A stretch of 64,000 bases of DNA from Opitutia bacterium (GCA_003569245.1 BGOM01000021.1:62001-126000), one strand, 5' to 3'; positions 18,331 through 26,494 are shown, counted from the first letter of the stretch. The notes: generated by a model from the sequence alone, not told the origin. Program-made: numbers and translations.

Positions 18331-18813
18331 TTACCAGGCGGTGGTGGCGGCCTCGCGGATCTGCGCGGCGAGGTCGGCGAAAATCGGCCCGTCGAGGCTG
18401 CGCTCCTCGCCGGCGGCGTTGCCGAGCGGTCGCAGGGTCGCGTTGGCGGTGAACTCGCGGTTCCGGAAGAGCACCTTGCCATCCCCGTTGGTCAGCGTGC
18501 AGCGCACGACGTAGGTGAGCCGGAACGAGGTGTAGAAGAACGCATCGGTCGGTTTGGTCGTGAGGCCGTCTCGCCGGAAGGAGCTGATCTCGGCGTCGAG
18601 TCTGGCGCCGCCGGGCCCGAGCCTGACGCGCGGGTCCCCGCCGAAGCTTTCGGCCAGTTTCTGCTGCAGCAGGCCGTTGGCGACGGGCCGGTTGGTGGTG
18701 TTGCGGACCGGGGCGATCTCCAGCGTCGTGAAGGCCGGCTTGGGCCCTCCGAGCCGATAGGCGGAGCAGCCTGTCAGCAGGCAGAGGGCCAGCACTGACA
18801 GGGCTTTGGTCAT
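18331..18813 (-). CDS. LptE-like LPS-assembly lipoprotein
   Basis: This is a 160-aa lipoprotein with lipobox LLTGC (MTKALSVLALCLLTGCSAYRL) and a compact alpha/beta domain of the LptE type: LEIAPVRNTTNRP, a VxxGLLQQKLAESF helix, then alternating strands ending in an amphipathic helix FADLAAQIREAATTAW. LptE sits with LptD in the outer membrane and inserts LPS. Its start overlaps the upstream TPR lipoprotein stop by 4 bases. A generic DUF4136-like envelope lipoprotein is the main alternative. Confidence 0.75.
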   Translation of the reverse strand: MTKALSVLALCLLTGCSAYRLGGPKPAFTTLEIAPVRNTTNRPVANGLLQQKLAESFGGDPRVRLGPGGARLDAEISSFRRDGLTTKPTDAFFYTSFRLTYVVRCTLTNGDGKVLFRNREFTANATLRPLGNAAGEERSLDGPIFADLAAQIREAATTAW

Positions 18814-19904
18814 CGCCGTTCGGTCTCCGTGGCGGGCTTCGGGACGTCCTTGCGGAAGCCGAGGGCGTCAAGGTCCTCGCCGACGGCCGTCGGCTTGCCG
18901 CCGTCATCGACGCGGGGGCGCGGGTAGCGGCCGAGGAGGGTGTCCGCCAGGGTGGTCGGCGGGGTGGGATTCTTCTGGATCAAGGCCAGCAGGGCCTCCG
19001 CCTCCTTGGCGGCGGCGGATTCGGGCGCGATGGTGCGGCAGGCGTTGGCCATCAGCTTCGCGGCCTCCGGGTTGTTACGGCGGGCCCAGTAGAACGTGGC
19101 GAGGTGGAGGCGCGCCCGGGCCGCGCGGTCGCGCAAGGCGGCGACCTCCTGGGCGGCACGGGCGGCCCGCGGATCGCGGGGGAACTGGTCCGCCAAGGTG
19201 CGCCAGTGGTCCGCGGCCTCGAGGGCCGCGGCCTGGTCCCAATCGGGCCCGAGCGACTCCTTGGCGCGGAGTTCCGCGAGCCGTTCGAGCGCCTCGGGCA
19301 GATGCTTGCTGGCGGGGTAATCGCTGAGGAGGCGTTCGAGCACCTCGGTGGCGCGCGTCTCCATGTCCATCGCCAAGGCCACGCGGCCGGCCCGGATCAG
19401 GCTCTCGTCCGCGAGGGGCCCGTTGGGGGCGAGCTTCACGGCCTTCTCGTAGAGCCCGATGGCGTGGGCCCGGTCGGGGAACCAGGGGAACCAGCCGCCG
19501 AGCAACCGCCGCTTGCCATCGGCGAGTTCGTTGGCGATGCGGAACTGCAGCTCGACGACCTCCTGGAAGGAGCCGAAGGCCGAGTGGCGGGCGTAAAGGT
19601 CGTCCAGGATCTCGCCCGCCGGGTCATACTGCTGGCGGTCCGCGAGCAGGCGGGCCTTGCGCAGCAGGGCCTGGGCCTCGCCTTCGGTGCCGGCTTCCCC
19701 GGTGATCAGGAGTTCCAAGGACGCGAACGCGGCGCGCTGTTCGCCGGCCGCCGCCTGCCGGTCGGCCTGCCGGAGCACGGCCTCGACCACCGGGCGGCGG
19801 CTCGGGTCCGTCTCGTAGCGGGCGGCAGGGCGATGCGCGTCATCCTGCGAGGCGCAGGCGACCAGCAGGCAGGAGAGCAGGAGGAGTTCAGGGCGAAGGT
19901 TCAT
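18810..19904 (-). CDS. BamD-like TPR lipoprotein
   Basis: This is a 364-aa lipoprotein (lipobox LLVAC, signal MNLRPELLLLSCLLVACASQ) with several TPR-like helix pairs. Examples are DRAHAIGLYEKAVKLAPNGPLADESL and ATEVLERLLSDYPASKHLPEALERLAEL, the YPxSxxxPEA pattern seen in BamD. BamD helps fold outer-membrane proteins. It is longer than usual BamD (about 245 aa), with an extra C-terminal tail. The first 17 bases overlap fabH, and it is coupled to lptE. The ATG at 19904 was preferred to the track start because it opens on the signal peptide. Confidence 0.72.
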   Translation of the reverse strand: MNLRPELLLLSCLLVACASQDDAHRPAARYETDPSRRPVVEAVLRQADRQAAAGEQRAAFASLELLITGEAGTEGEAQALLRKARLLADRQQYDPAGEILDDLYARHSAFGSFQEVVELQFRIANELADGKRRLLGGWFPWFPDRAHAIGLYEKAVKLAPNGPLADESLIRAGRVALAMDMETRATEVLERLLSDYPASKHLPEALERLAELRAKESLGPDWDQAAALEAADHWRTLADQFPRDPRAARAAQEVAALRDRAARARLHLATFYWARRNNPEAAKLMANACRTIAPESAAAKEAEALLALIQKNPTPPTTLADTLLGRYPRPRVDDGGKPTAVGEDLDALGFRKDVPKPATETERR

Positions 19905-20901
19905 GCCAGCGAAGGAGGGTTGCGCCCCAGGTGAGGCCGGCGCCGAACGCGACGAGCAGGACGAGGTCGCCATGCTTGATGCGACCCGCGGTCCAGGCCT
20001 CCTCGAGCGCCAGCGGGATCGAGGCCGCCGAGGTGTTGCCGTAGCGGTCGAGGTTGATGGGAAAGCGATCGAGCCCGACCTGGAGCTGATCGGCGACGGC
20101 CTCCACGATGCGGATGTTCGCCTGGTGCGGGATGAACCAGGCCACGTCGTCCGAATGCTTACCGCAGCCCTTCAGGACGCGTTCGCACGAGTCCGCCATG
20201 ACGCGCACGGCCAGCTTGAAGACCTCCTTGCCGTTCATCCGGAGGAAGTGCTGGCGGTCGCGGAGGGTCTGCTCGCTCGCGGGCTGGGCCGAACCGCCCG
20301 CCACGCAGTGCAGGAGCTCGGCGTTGACGCCGTCGGCTCCGAGCAGGTTGCCGAGCACGCCGACGTCGGGCGTGGCGGTCGTCTCGAGGATGGCGGCCCC
20401 GGCGCCGTCGCCGAAGAGCACGCAGGTGGCCCGGTCCTGCCAGTCGACGACGCTGGAGAGTTTCTCCGCCCCGATGACGAGCGCGCGGCGGTAGTTACCG
20501 GAGCGGAGCATGTCGGTGCCGACCTGGAGCGCGTAGACGAAGCCGGAGCAGGCCGCCGAGATGTCGAAACAGGGGATGTCCCGGCGCAGACCCAGCTTGG
20601 CCTGGAGCAGGCACGCCGTGGAGGGGAAGGGGACGTCCGGCGTCATCGTGGCGACGATGAGGAGGTCGATGTCCGCGGGGGTCAGGCCGGCGCGGGCGAG
20701 CGCCTTGGCCGCGGCCTGGGCGCCCATGTCGGAGGGGTTCTCGCCGGCCCCGGCGATCCGGCGCTCGGAGATGCCCGAGCGGGACTTGATCCACTCATCC
20801 GAGGTCTCGACCATCGCGGAGAGCTCCGTGTTGGTGAGCTTGCGGTCCGGCGCATGCACGCCGAGGGACCGGATGAAGACTGAAAGCTCGGCACGGCTCA
20901 T
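19888..20901 (-). CDS. fabH: Beta-ketoacyl-ACP synthase III
   Basis: This 337-aa thiolase-fold enzyme condenses acetyl-CoA (or another primer) with malonyl-ACP to start fatty-acid synthesis. The catalytic triad is visible: C118 in DISAACSGFVYAL, His in FIPHQANIRI and Asn in RYGNTSAASIP. The N-terminal arginine-rich loop ERRIAG and the C-terminal GAGLTWGA are typical. It sits in the conserved rpmF-plsX-fabH order and overlaps the downstream BamD-like gene. Confidence 0.96.
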   Translation of the reverse strand: MSRAELSVFIRSLGVHAPDRKLTNTELSAMVETSDEWIKSRSGISERRIAGAGENPSDMGAQAAAKALARAGLTPADIDLLIVATMTPDVPFPSTACLLQAKLGLRRDIPCFDISAACSGFVYALQVGTDMLRSGNYRRALVIGAEKLSSVVDWQDRATCVLFGDGAGAAILETTATPDVGVLGNLLGADGVNAELLHCVAGGSAQPASEQTLRDRQHFLRMNGKEVFKLAVRVMADSCERVLKGCGKHSDDVAWFIPHQANIRIVEAVADQLQVGLDRFPINLDRYGNTSAASIPLALEEAWTAGRIKHGDLVLLVAFGAGLTWGATLLRWHEPSP

Positions 20902-20949
20902 CGATGCGTTGAGGTAAGACCCGCCGGGCGGAAAGGGAACACTAAAACC

Positions 20950-22023
20950 TCAGGCTTCCTCGGGGGTCGCCGCCACCACCTGGTTGGCCTCGGCCAGGGC
21001 CGCCTGCATCCGCCGGCCCGCGTCGTGCCCCAAGGCCTCGAGGCCGAGGCGGATCGCGCTGCAGATACCCTGCCGGTTGCTGGAGCCGTGGGCCTTCATG
21101 ACGAGGCCCGTGAGACCGAGCAAGGGAGCGCCGCCGTAACGTTCCGGCTTCAGTTTGCCTTTGAGGTCGCGCAGCAGCGGGAACATCGCCACGCCGCTCG
21201 CGATGTAGACGGGGTTGCGCTTCACCTTGCTGCCGACGAGGTCGCGGACCATGTAGACCAGGCCTTCGATGGTCTTCACGAGCACGTTGCCGGTGAAGCC
21301 GTCGGTCACGACCACGTCACAGGCGTCGCCGAAGACGTCGTAGCCTTCGACGGGGCCGACATAATTGATGCGGTCGCCCATGGCCTTCAGCAGCTGATGG
21401 GTGCGGTTGATGCGGGCGCCGCCCTTGCCTTCCTCGGTGCCGACCGTGAGCAGGCCGACGCGCGGGTGGGCGATGCCCAGCGAGCATTGCGCGTAGATGG
21501 AGCCGAGGACGGCGTTGTGCAGCAGGTGCTCGGGCTTGGCCTCGGGGTTGGCCCCGACGTCGAGCATGATGAAGTGACCTTCGCGCCGCGGCATGATGGC
21601 GGCGAGGGCGGGGCGCTCGGCGCCTTCCATCGGGCGCACCTTGATCGTGCCCGCGGCCACGAGGGCCTTGGTGTTGCCGGTCGAGACCACCACATCGGCC
21701 TCGCCGGCCTTGAGCATCTCGAGGGCCTTGACCATCGAGGAATCGCGCTTGGACTTCAGCACGGTCATCGCCGCGTCGTCCATCGAGACGGCGGTGGGAG
21801 CGTGGCGGTAGAAGACGCGGTCCGGCTTGTTCAGGATACGGTGTTCCCGGGCCAGGAGGCGGAGGTTGTCCTCGTGACCCACGAGGATCAGGGTATCCGC
21901 GGGGCCGATGACGCCCTCCTTGAAGGCGAGAGCGGCGGCGGCGACGGCTTCGGAGGGACCGAGGTCACCGCCCATGCAATCGAGGGCGATCCGGTAACCC
22001 TTCGTGGCCGCAGCGTCGCTCAT
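20950..22023 (-). CDS. plsX: Phosphate acyltransferase
   Basis: This 357-aa peripheral membrane enzyme makes acyl-phosphate from acyl-ACP for glycerol-3-phosphate acylation by PlsY. Family sequences visible include IALDCMGGDLGPSEAVAAAA at the N-terminus, STGNTKALVAAGTIKVRPM, DVGANPEAKPEHL, and DGFTGNVLVKTIEGL. It begins 27 bases after rpmF and is followed by fabH, the classic arrangement of phospholipid and fatty-acid initiation genes. Confidence 0.95.
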   Translation of the reverse strand: MSDAAATKGYRIALDCMGGDLGPSEAVAAAALAFKEGVIGPADTLILVGHEDNLRLLAREHRILNKPDRVFYRHAPTAVSMDDAAMTVLKSKRDSSMVKALEMLKAGEADVVVSTGNTKALVAAGTIKVRPMEGAERPALAAIMPRREGHFIMLDVGANPEAKPEHLLHNAVLGSIYAQCSLGIAHPRVGLLTVGTEEGKGGARINRTHQLLKAMGDRINYVGPVEGYDVFGDACDVVVTDGFTGNVLVKTIEGLVYMVRDLVGSKVKRNPVYIASGVAMFPLLRDLKGKLKPERYGGAPLLGLTGLVMKAHGSSNRQGICSAIRLGLEALGHDAGRRMQAALAEANQVVAATPEEA

Positions 22024-22050
22024 GAGGTCGGGCGGGGCCCGGGGCGGAGC

Positions 22051-22230
22051 TTAGGCTCCGGTGTCGAGGACTTGACGGCCGCGGTACTTCCCCGTGGTGG
22101 GGTCGACGCGGTGGGAGCGGCGAAGGGCGCCGGATTCGGCGTCCTTGACGAGCTTCGGGGCGCGGAACTGGTTGGCGCCGCGACGGAGACGGCTGCGACG
22201 CTTGGACTGTTTACGTTTCGGATTGGCCAT
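22051..22230 (-). CDS. rpmF: 50S ribosomal protein L32
   Basis: This 59-aa protein is absent from the supplied ORF track. Reading the minus strand from the ATG at 22230 gives MANPKRKQSKRRSRLRRGAN, followed by a basic middle and the ending GRQVLDTGA. MANPKRKxSKxRxxxRR is the L32 signature; the two CxxC pairs of zinc-type L32 are missing, so this is the C-minus form. It heads the plsX-fabH operon. The leader has AACCAACCCTCAACC and no Shine-Dalgarno. Confidence 0.93.
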   Translation of the reverse strand: MANPKRKQSKRRSRLRRGANQFRAPKLVKDAESGALRRSHRVDPTTGKYRGRQVLDTGA

Positions 22231-22334
22231 GGTTCTGCGCTAGGTTGAGGGTTGGTTCTACCCCCTCGGAGTCCTCGGTCAAGCCCCCTTTCCGGCGGCT
22301 TGCACCCCGTGCCGAGGGCTGATTGGGTGCCCGG

Positions 22335-22880
22335 ATGCCCGGCTTCCCCGCCCTTTTCCTCGACCGCGACGGCAACCTGATCGAGGACCACCATCACACG
22401 TGCCGCCCGGAGCAGATCCAGCCGATCGCCGGGGTGAGGGAGGCTTTGGTCGCCTGCCTGGCCGCGGGCTACCGCCTCTTCATCCTGACCAACCAGAGCG
22501 GCATCGGCCGGGGGATCTTCACTTGGGAACAGTATCATGCCTGCAACGCCCGCATGCTCGAGTTGCTGGACTTGCCGGCTCCGGGTATCCTCGAAATCAA
22601 GGCGGCGCCCGAGCGCCCGGATGAGCCCAGCGAGTACCGTAAGCCGAGCCCGAAGTTCATCCTCGAGATGGTCGCGCGGCATGACCTCGACCCGGCCCGT
22701 TGTTGGATGATCGGAGACCGGGTCACCGATTGGGACGCCGGGCTCAACGCGGGCATCCGCTCCTGCGCGGTGCGTAGCGGGGCACCGTTCACCGCCGAAG
22801 CCGAGGCTCAGGCTGCGGCTCGCGGCGTGCGCTTCCATCGGGATTTCCCGACGTTCGTCCGCGTCGAACTGGGACTTTAG
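22335..22880 (+). CDS. HAD-IIIA phosphatase related to GmhB/HisB
   Basis: This 181-aa HAD phosphatase (185 aa if a TTG at 22323 is used) has motif I FLDRDGNLI near residue 10, motif II FILTNQSGIGRG near 50, the lysine in YRKPSPKF and motif IV MIGDRVTDWDAG. The order and spacing match D-glycero-manno-heptose-1,7-bisphosphate phosphatase and histidinol phosphatase. The zinc-binding loop between the cap and motif III, normally with four Cys/His ligands, lacks cysteines (AAPERPDEPSEY). Substrate assignment is therefore uncertain. It is divergent from rpmF and ends just before a bidirectional terminator. Confidence 0.78.
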   Translation: MPGFPALFLDRDGNLIEDHHHTCRPEQIQPIAGVREALVACLAAGYRLFILTNQSGIGRGIFTWEQYHACNARMLELLDLPAPGILEIKAAPERPDEPSEYRKPSPKFILEMVARHDLDPARCWMIGDRVTDWDAGLNAGIRSCAVRSGAPFTAEAEAQAAARGVRFHRDFPTFVRVELGL

Positions 22881-22885
22881 CCAAT

Positions 22886-22920
22886 AAAAAGGGACGAACC
22901 CGGAGGTTCGTCCCTTTGTT
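22886..22920. terminator. Bidirectional terminator between the HAD phosphatase and the Cys-rich gene
   Basis: The 10-bp stem GGGACGAACC-CGGA-GGTTCGTCCC is perfect, with AAAAA on the left and TTTGTT on the right, so it can end transcripts from both converging genes. It lies 6 bases after the phosphatase stop and about 20 bases beyond the Cys-rich gene stop. Confidence 0.85.
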
Positions 22921-22938
22921 CAGATCAGCGTGGGCTGA

Positions 22939-23343
22939 TCAGGCCTTCGGCTTTTCGTCGGGGCAGTTGGGGCACTTCTTGTCGCCGTCCTTCTTGGCCG
23001 GAGCAGCCGGGGCTTCCTCGGCGGTCGCCGGAGCGGCCGGAGCAGCCGGGGCGTCCTTCTTGTCCTTGTCGCACTTCTTGGGGCAATCATCCGAGGTCAG
23101 GTCGACCTGGGCCTTGGGCTTCTCGGAAGGGCAGGGGCACTTTTCGCCGTCCTTCTTAGCCGGGGCTTCTTCCTGCTTGGCAGGCTCAGCCTTCTTAGCC
23201 GGGTCAACGACCGGGGCGGTGGCGGGGGCAGCCGGGGTGGCCGGGTGGTCCTTCTTTTCGCACTTGCCGCAGTGAGCGGAAGCGACGGCCGTGGAGACGG
23301 CGAGGGCGCAGGTGAGGGAGAGGAGCTTGATGAGCTTGGTCAT
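22939..23343 (-). CDS. Secreted Cys-rich, Ala/Pro/Lys-rich protein with internal repeat
   Basis: This 134-aa protein has a signal peptide (LLSLTCALAVSTAVASA) and a low-complexity mature part. It carries eight mature cysteines in four pairs: HCGKC, CPCP, CPKKC and CPNC, separated by AAPAAPA/EEAPAKK linkers. The segment around KKDGEKCPCPSEKPKA is repeated near the C-terminus as KKDGDKKCPNCPDEKPKA. The pairs look suited to metal or redox chemistry, but I recognise no family. It has its own promoter-like sequence and shares a terminator with the converging phosphatase gene. Confidence 0.72.
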   Translation of the reverse strand: MTKLIKLLSLTCALAVSTAVASAHCGKCEKKDHPATPAAPATAPVVDPAKKAEPAKQEEAPAKKDGEKCPCPSEKPKAQVDLTSDDCPKKCDKDKKDAPAAPAAPATAEEAPAAPAKKDGDKKCPNCPDEKPKA

Positions 23344-23355
23344 AGGAGAGACCTT

Positions 23356-23384
23356 TAAATTGACCGAAGGCGGTCGATTGTCAA
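23356..23384 (-). promoter_or_regulatory. Possible sigma-70-like promoter of the Cys-rich gene
   Basis: On the minus strand TTGACA is followed after 17 bases by AATTTA, a weak match to a -10 box. The spacer contains the short palindrome GACCG-CCTT-CGGTC, which could be an operator. It lies just upstream of the ATG at 23343, leaving a short leader. Confidence 0.4.
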
Positions 23385-23413
23385 CGGGCTTGGAGGTTTC
23401 GCACTTTAGGCGT

Positions 23414-24217
23414 TTACCTTACTTTCTCTCTTAGCTCCGAGAACTTCAGACCGACTTGGGCTAAGCCTGAACCAGGCAGCCACTGGCTCCCGCTGGTGGT
23501 TTCAAAGATCAGGGCGGCATTTAAACATTTAAGTCCTTTAACAAGAGATACTTGAGACATTTCATCCTTCCTCTTGGCTGAAAAGACAATGGGCCCGTCG
23601 AGGGGGGTCGATTCCACCCACAAGATGACGTCGGGTTCGACGTGGGCCAGGGTCTCCCAGTCGAACTTGACCCAGCTACCTTTTTTCAAGGCTGACTTAA
23701 AACCTGCCCCACGCATCGGCAGGCTGAGGTAACTGTCCGGCCCGGCCATCATGCCATCCCAGATGATGAGCAGCTTGCGTGGAAGGAGGGCGGGTATGCG
23801 TTCGAGGGTCTGGTTGAGCCGCTGGATTTGCTCCGGCGATCGGCCGAGGGCCTCACCGATGAGCCGGATGTCCGCGAGCACGCACGTCTCGCTTTCCGGG
23901 GCCAGCACCAAGACCTTGAGACCCGCGCCGCGACAACGTTCGGCCCAGAGCGGGTTCGAAGTGCGGGGGAGGATGACCAGGTCGGGCTTGGCCCTTAGCA
24001 ACCGCTCGAGGTCCGGGTTGAAGACATCGCAGTCCCGCGCGGCCGGGTGCGTCGCCGGCAACGGACACCAGCGCGTGGCGGCGACGATCTTATCCGCGGC
24101 GCCGAAGTCGACCAAGGTGCGGGTCGCGCCGGGGCTGTAGGTCGCGATACGCTCGGGGGCGGCGACCGCGAGCACGGCGGCGCCGAGCAGCGCAAGCGTG
24201 GCCGACCAGCGACGCAT
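23414..24217 (-). CDS. Periplasmic binding protein, BtuF/FecB type
   Basis: This 267-aa protein has a signal peptide (ALLGAAVLAVAAPERI) and the two-lobe fold of cobalamin/siderophore-binding proteins (PF01497). Visible blocks are RIATYSPGATRTLVDFGAADKIVAAT and LLRAKPDLVILP in lobe 1, and WETLAHVEPDVILWV in lobe 2. No permease or ATPase gene is adjacent. Its ATG overlaps the pdxA stop as TGATG, so it is cotranslated with the lpxA-pdxA operon. The last 200 bases are noticeably AT-richer than the rest of the gene. The ligand is unknown. Confidence 0.78.
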   Translation of the reverse strand: MRRWSATLALLGAAVLAVAAPERIATYSPGATRTLVDFGAADKIVAATRWCPLPATHPAARDCDVFNPDLERLLRAKPDLVILPRTSNPLWAERCRGAGLKVLVLAPESETCVLADIRLIGEALGRSPEQIQRLNQTLERIPALLPRKLLIIWDGMMAGPDSYLSLPMRGAGFKSALKKGSWVKFDWETLAHVEPDVILWVESTPLDGPIVFSAKRKDEMSQVSLVKGLKCLNAALIFETTSGSQWLPGSGLAQVGLKFSELREKVR

Positions 24218-25119
24218 CAGGCCGAGAGCAGGCGGGCGAGGCGCACCGCCGAATCGAAGCTGCCCCGGTCCGCCCGGCCGGTGCCGGCGAGGTCGTAGGC
24301 CGTGCCATGGTCGGGACTGGTCCGCACATGCTTCAGGCCGAGGCTCAGGTTGGCGGAGGTCGCGAAGTCCACCGTCTTCAGGGGCGCGAGGCCTTGATCG
24401 TGGTAGATCGCGGCGACCGCGTCGAACTCGCCCCGCAGGTGGCGGTGGAAGACCGTATCGCCCGGTAGCGGGCCGCTCACGTCGTGACCCTCGGCGCGCA
24501 AGGCCGCGATCGCCGGACGAAGGACGACGTCATCCTCCCGGCCGAGCAGGCCGCCTTCGCCGGCATGCGGGTTGAGCCCGCAGACCGCGATGCGCGGACG
24601 GGCGTCGCCGAGCTTCGTGCGCAACGCGATCAGCGCGAGCACGGTGCGGCGCACCGCGGCGGCGTCGAGCACGCGCGGCACGTCCGCGAGCGGCAGGTGC
24701 CAGGTCACGAGGCCCACCGTCATCCGGCCGCCGGCGAATGCCATGACGGGTTCTCCGCCCCACCGCGCGGCGAAGAATTCGGTCTGCCCCGGGAACGGGT
24801 AGCCGACCTCGGCAAGGCGCTGCTTGTTCACCGGACCGGTCACCACGCCGGCGAAGCGTCCGCCGGTGGTGCCGCGGGCGGCGAGCTCCATGGCTTCGAG
24901 GGCGATCAACTGGCCGGCCTCATCGGGCTGCCCGGGGCGCGTGAGGTGATCCGCGGGCCCGACGGCGAGGCCGCGGCCGAGCCGCGCGATCCAATCGGCG
25001 GGTCCGATCGGCACGACCGAGTCGGCTTCGTCCGGATGCGCCTGCAACCAGGAGGCGATCAGGTCCGGGCCGACGCCGGCGGGGTCCCCGCAGGGGATGG
25101 CGAGCGGGAGCCGGCTCAT
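24217..25119 (-). CDS. pdxA: 4-hydroxythreonine-4-phosphate dehydrogenase
   Basis: This 300-aa NAD-dependent enzyme of pyridoxal-5-phosphate synthesis oxidises 4-phosphohydroxy-L-threonine. Visible signatures are IPCGDPAGVGPDL at the N-terminus, VVTGPVNKQRL, VCGLNPHAGEGGLLG and AIYHDQGLAPLKTV with metal-binding His and Asp. The ATG at 25119 was chosen; the track extension to 25572 is lpxA in another frame. It overlaps lpxA by 4 bases (ATGA) and the following binding-protein gene by 1 base. Confidence 0.94.
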   Translation of the reverse strand: MSRLPLAIPCGDPAGVGPDLIASWLQAHPDEADSVVPIGPADWIARLGRGLAVGPADHLTRPGQPDEAGQLIALEAMELAARGTTGGRFAGVVTGPVNKQRLAEVGYPFPGQTEFFAARWGGEPVMAFAGGRMTVGLVTWHLPLADVPRVLDAAAVRRTVLALIALRTKLGDARPRIAVCGLNPHAGEGGLLGREDDVVLRPAIAALRAEGHDVSGPLPGDTVFHRHLRGEFDAVAAIYHDQGLAPLKTVDFATSANLSLGLKHVRTSPDHGTAYDLAGTGRADRGSFDSAVRLARLLSA

Positions 25120-25895
25120 GAAGGTTGGACGAAGCGGCCGCGTTTGCCGCCGAGGAAGAACTCCAGGAAGGCCCGTCCTTCGGCCGTGCGGTAGGTGCCG
25201 CCGGCCAGCTCGGCTTGGGCGAGCGCGACGCAGCTTTGACCGGGCCGATAGACCGCATGGTAGGCGCGCTTGAGCTCGGCGATGGCCTCGGCGGGCACGC
25301 CGCGGCGGCGCAGGCCGACGAGGTTCAGGCCGGCCAGTTCGTTCCGACCATGGGCCAGCCCGTCGGGCGGGACGTCCTCGGTGATGACGGCGTTGCCGGA
25401 GGTCAGCGAGCCGCCGCCGATCCGGCAGAACTGGTGCACGGCCACGCCGCCGCTGACGAAGGCCTTGGCCCCCACGTGCACGTGCCCGCCGAGCATGCAG
25501 CCGTTCGCGAGGATCACGCCGTCGCCGAGGACGCAATCGTGCGCGACGTGGCTGCCCGCCATGAGCAGGCAATCCGCCCCGATGACCGTCGCGGTGTCCG
25601 GTTTCGTCGCGCGGTGCAAGGTCACGTGCTCCCGGATCACCGTGCGCGCGCCGACCGTCACGCGCGAAGCGGTCGAAGGGTCGAACGACAGGTCCTGCGG
25701 GTCTCCGCCGACCACCGCGAAGTGGTCGACCACCACGCCGGCGCCGAGGACCGCGCCGGCCTTCAGGATCGCGTGCGCCGCGAGGCGGCAGCCGGCGCCG
25801 ACGACCGCGCCGGCCTCGACGATCGCGAACGGGCCGATCTCGGCGGAGGGGTCGACCTGCGCGGCAGGGTGGACGAGGGCGGAAGGGTGGATCAC
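25116..25895 (-). CDS. lpxA: Acyl-ACP--UDP-N-acetylglucosamine O-acyltransferase
   Basis: This 259-aa left-handed beta-helix enzyme catalyses the first step of lipid A synthesis. The hexapeptide repeats are clear at residues 1-180 (for example IHPSALVHPAAQVDPSAEIG). The catalytic His is H119 in GSHVAHDCVLGD, and the C-terminal helical domain has GLNLVGLRRRGVPAEAI. Its presence supports an LPS-containing outer membrane. The usual lpxD-fabZ neighbours are absent; here it sits between an unknown gene and pdxA, each overlapping by 4 bases. Confidence 0.95.
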   Translation of the reverse strand: MIHPSALVHPAAQVDPSAEIGPFAIVEAGAVVGAGCRLAAHAILKAGAVLGAGVVVDHFAVVGGDPQDLSFDPSTASRVTVGARTVIREHVTLHRATKPDTATVIGADCLLMAGSHVAHDCVLGDGVILANGCMLGGHVHVGAKAFVSGGVAVHQFCRIGGGSLTSGNAVITEDVPPDGLAHGRNELAGLNLVGLRRRGVPAEAIAELKRAYHAVYRPGQSCVALAQAELAGGTYRTAEGRAFLEFFLGGKRGRFVQPS

Positions 25896-26494
25896 TTGGG
25901 GGGAGGCTGGCCGAACAGCTCGAGCTGGGCGGCGTTGACCATATCGTAGGCGCGGAGCAGGCGAAGCAACCGCAAGGTGTCGGAGCGGCCGGCGGCGCCG
26001 GCCGTCTCGGCGGTCTGGAGGAGGTTCTCCAGGATCGTCCGGAAGGTCAGGACATGGTCGACCCCCTGGGCTCGCAGCAGGGCGATGCTCTCGGAGCGTG
26101 GCGGTTCCTGCGCGGGCAGTCCCGGCAGCACCAGCACCCGGGCCGGTCGGGCGGTGTCCGTGGGCGCCTCACCGAAGGCCTCCTTCGCGGCGGGCGCGGC
26201 CTCCTTGCGGATGAAGTCAAGGAAGTCGCCGCGGCGCAGCATCGCCGGCGTCAGTCCCTTGGCGGGGAGGCCCTTGACCGCGACCACCGCGCTCGCCAGA
26301 CCCGGGAGGTCCGAGCCGAACAGTTGGAAGCCGGGCTCCGCCCCGGCCCGGGGAGAGGGGTTCAACACCTCGAGCTGCCCGGCTTCGTCGGCCCGCTTGG
26401 CTCGCGCCGGCGCGTCGGGCTTTGGCGGCGTCCGGGTGAAGAAGCCGTGCAGCTCGAAATACTCGCGGACGAGGCTGTCGTCGAAGCCGGCCAT
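25892..26494 (-). CDS. Conserved-looking protein of unknown function in the lpxA operon
   Basis: This 200-aa soluble protein has no signal peptide or membrane helix. The N-terminus DDSLVREYFELHGFFTRTPPK is followed by a basic linker, a beta-rich part with SAVVAVKGLPAKGLTP, a central VLVLPGLP strand, and C-terminal helices with VDHVLTFRTILENLL and LRLLRLLRAYDMVN. The ATG at 26494 is the best start. It overlaps lpxA by 4 bases. I do not recognise the family; a nucleotide- or nucleic-acid-related role cannot be argued from motifs alone. Confidence 0.7.
   Translation of the reverse strand: MAGFDDSLVREYFELHGFFTRTPPKPDAPARAKRADEAGQLEVLNPSPRAGAEPGFQLFGSDLPGLASAVVAVKGLPAKGLTPAMLRRGDFLDFIRKEAAPAAKEAFGEAPTDTARPARVLVLPGLPAQEPPRSESIALLRAQGVDHVLTFRTILENLLQTAETAGAAGRSDTLRLLRLLRAYDMVNAAQLELFGQPPPK

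Noticed and set aside
25120-25572. N-terminal extension of pdxA to 451 aa
   Set aside because: The added part is an Arg/Pro-rich alternate frame of lpxA; PdxA proteins begin near the ATG at 25119.
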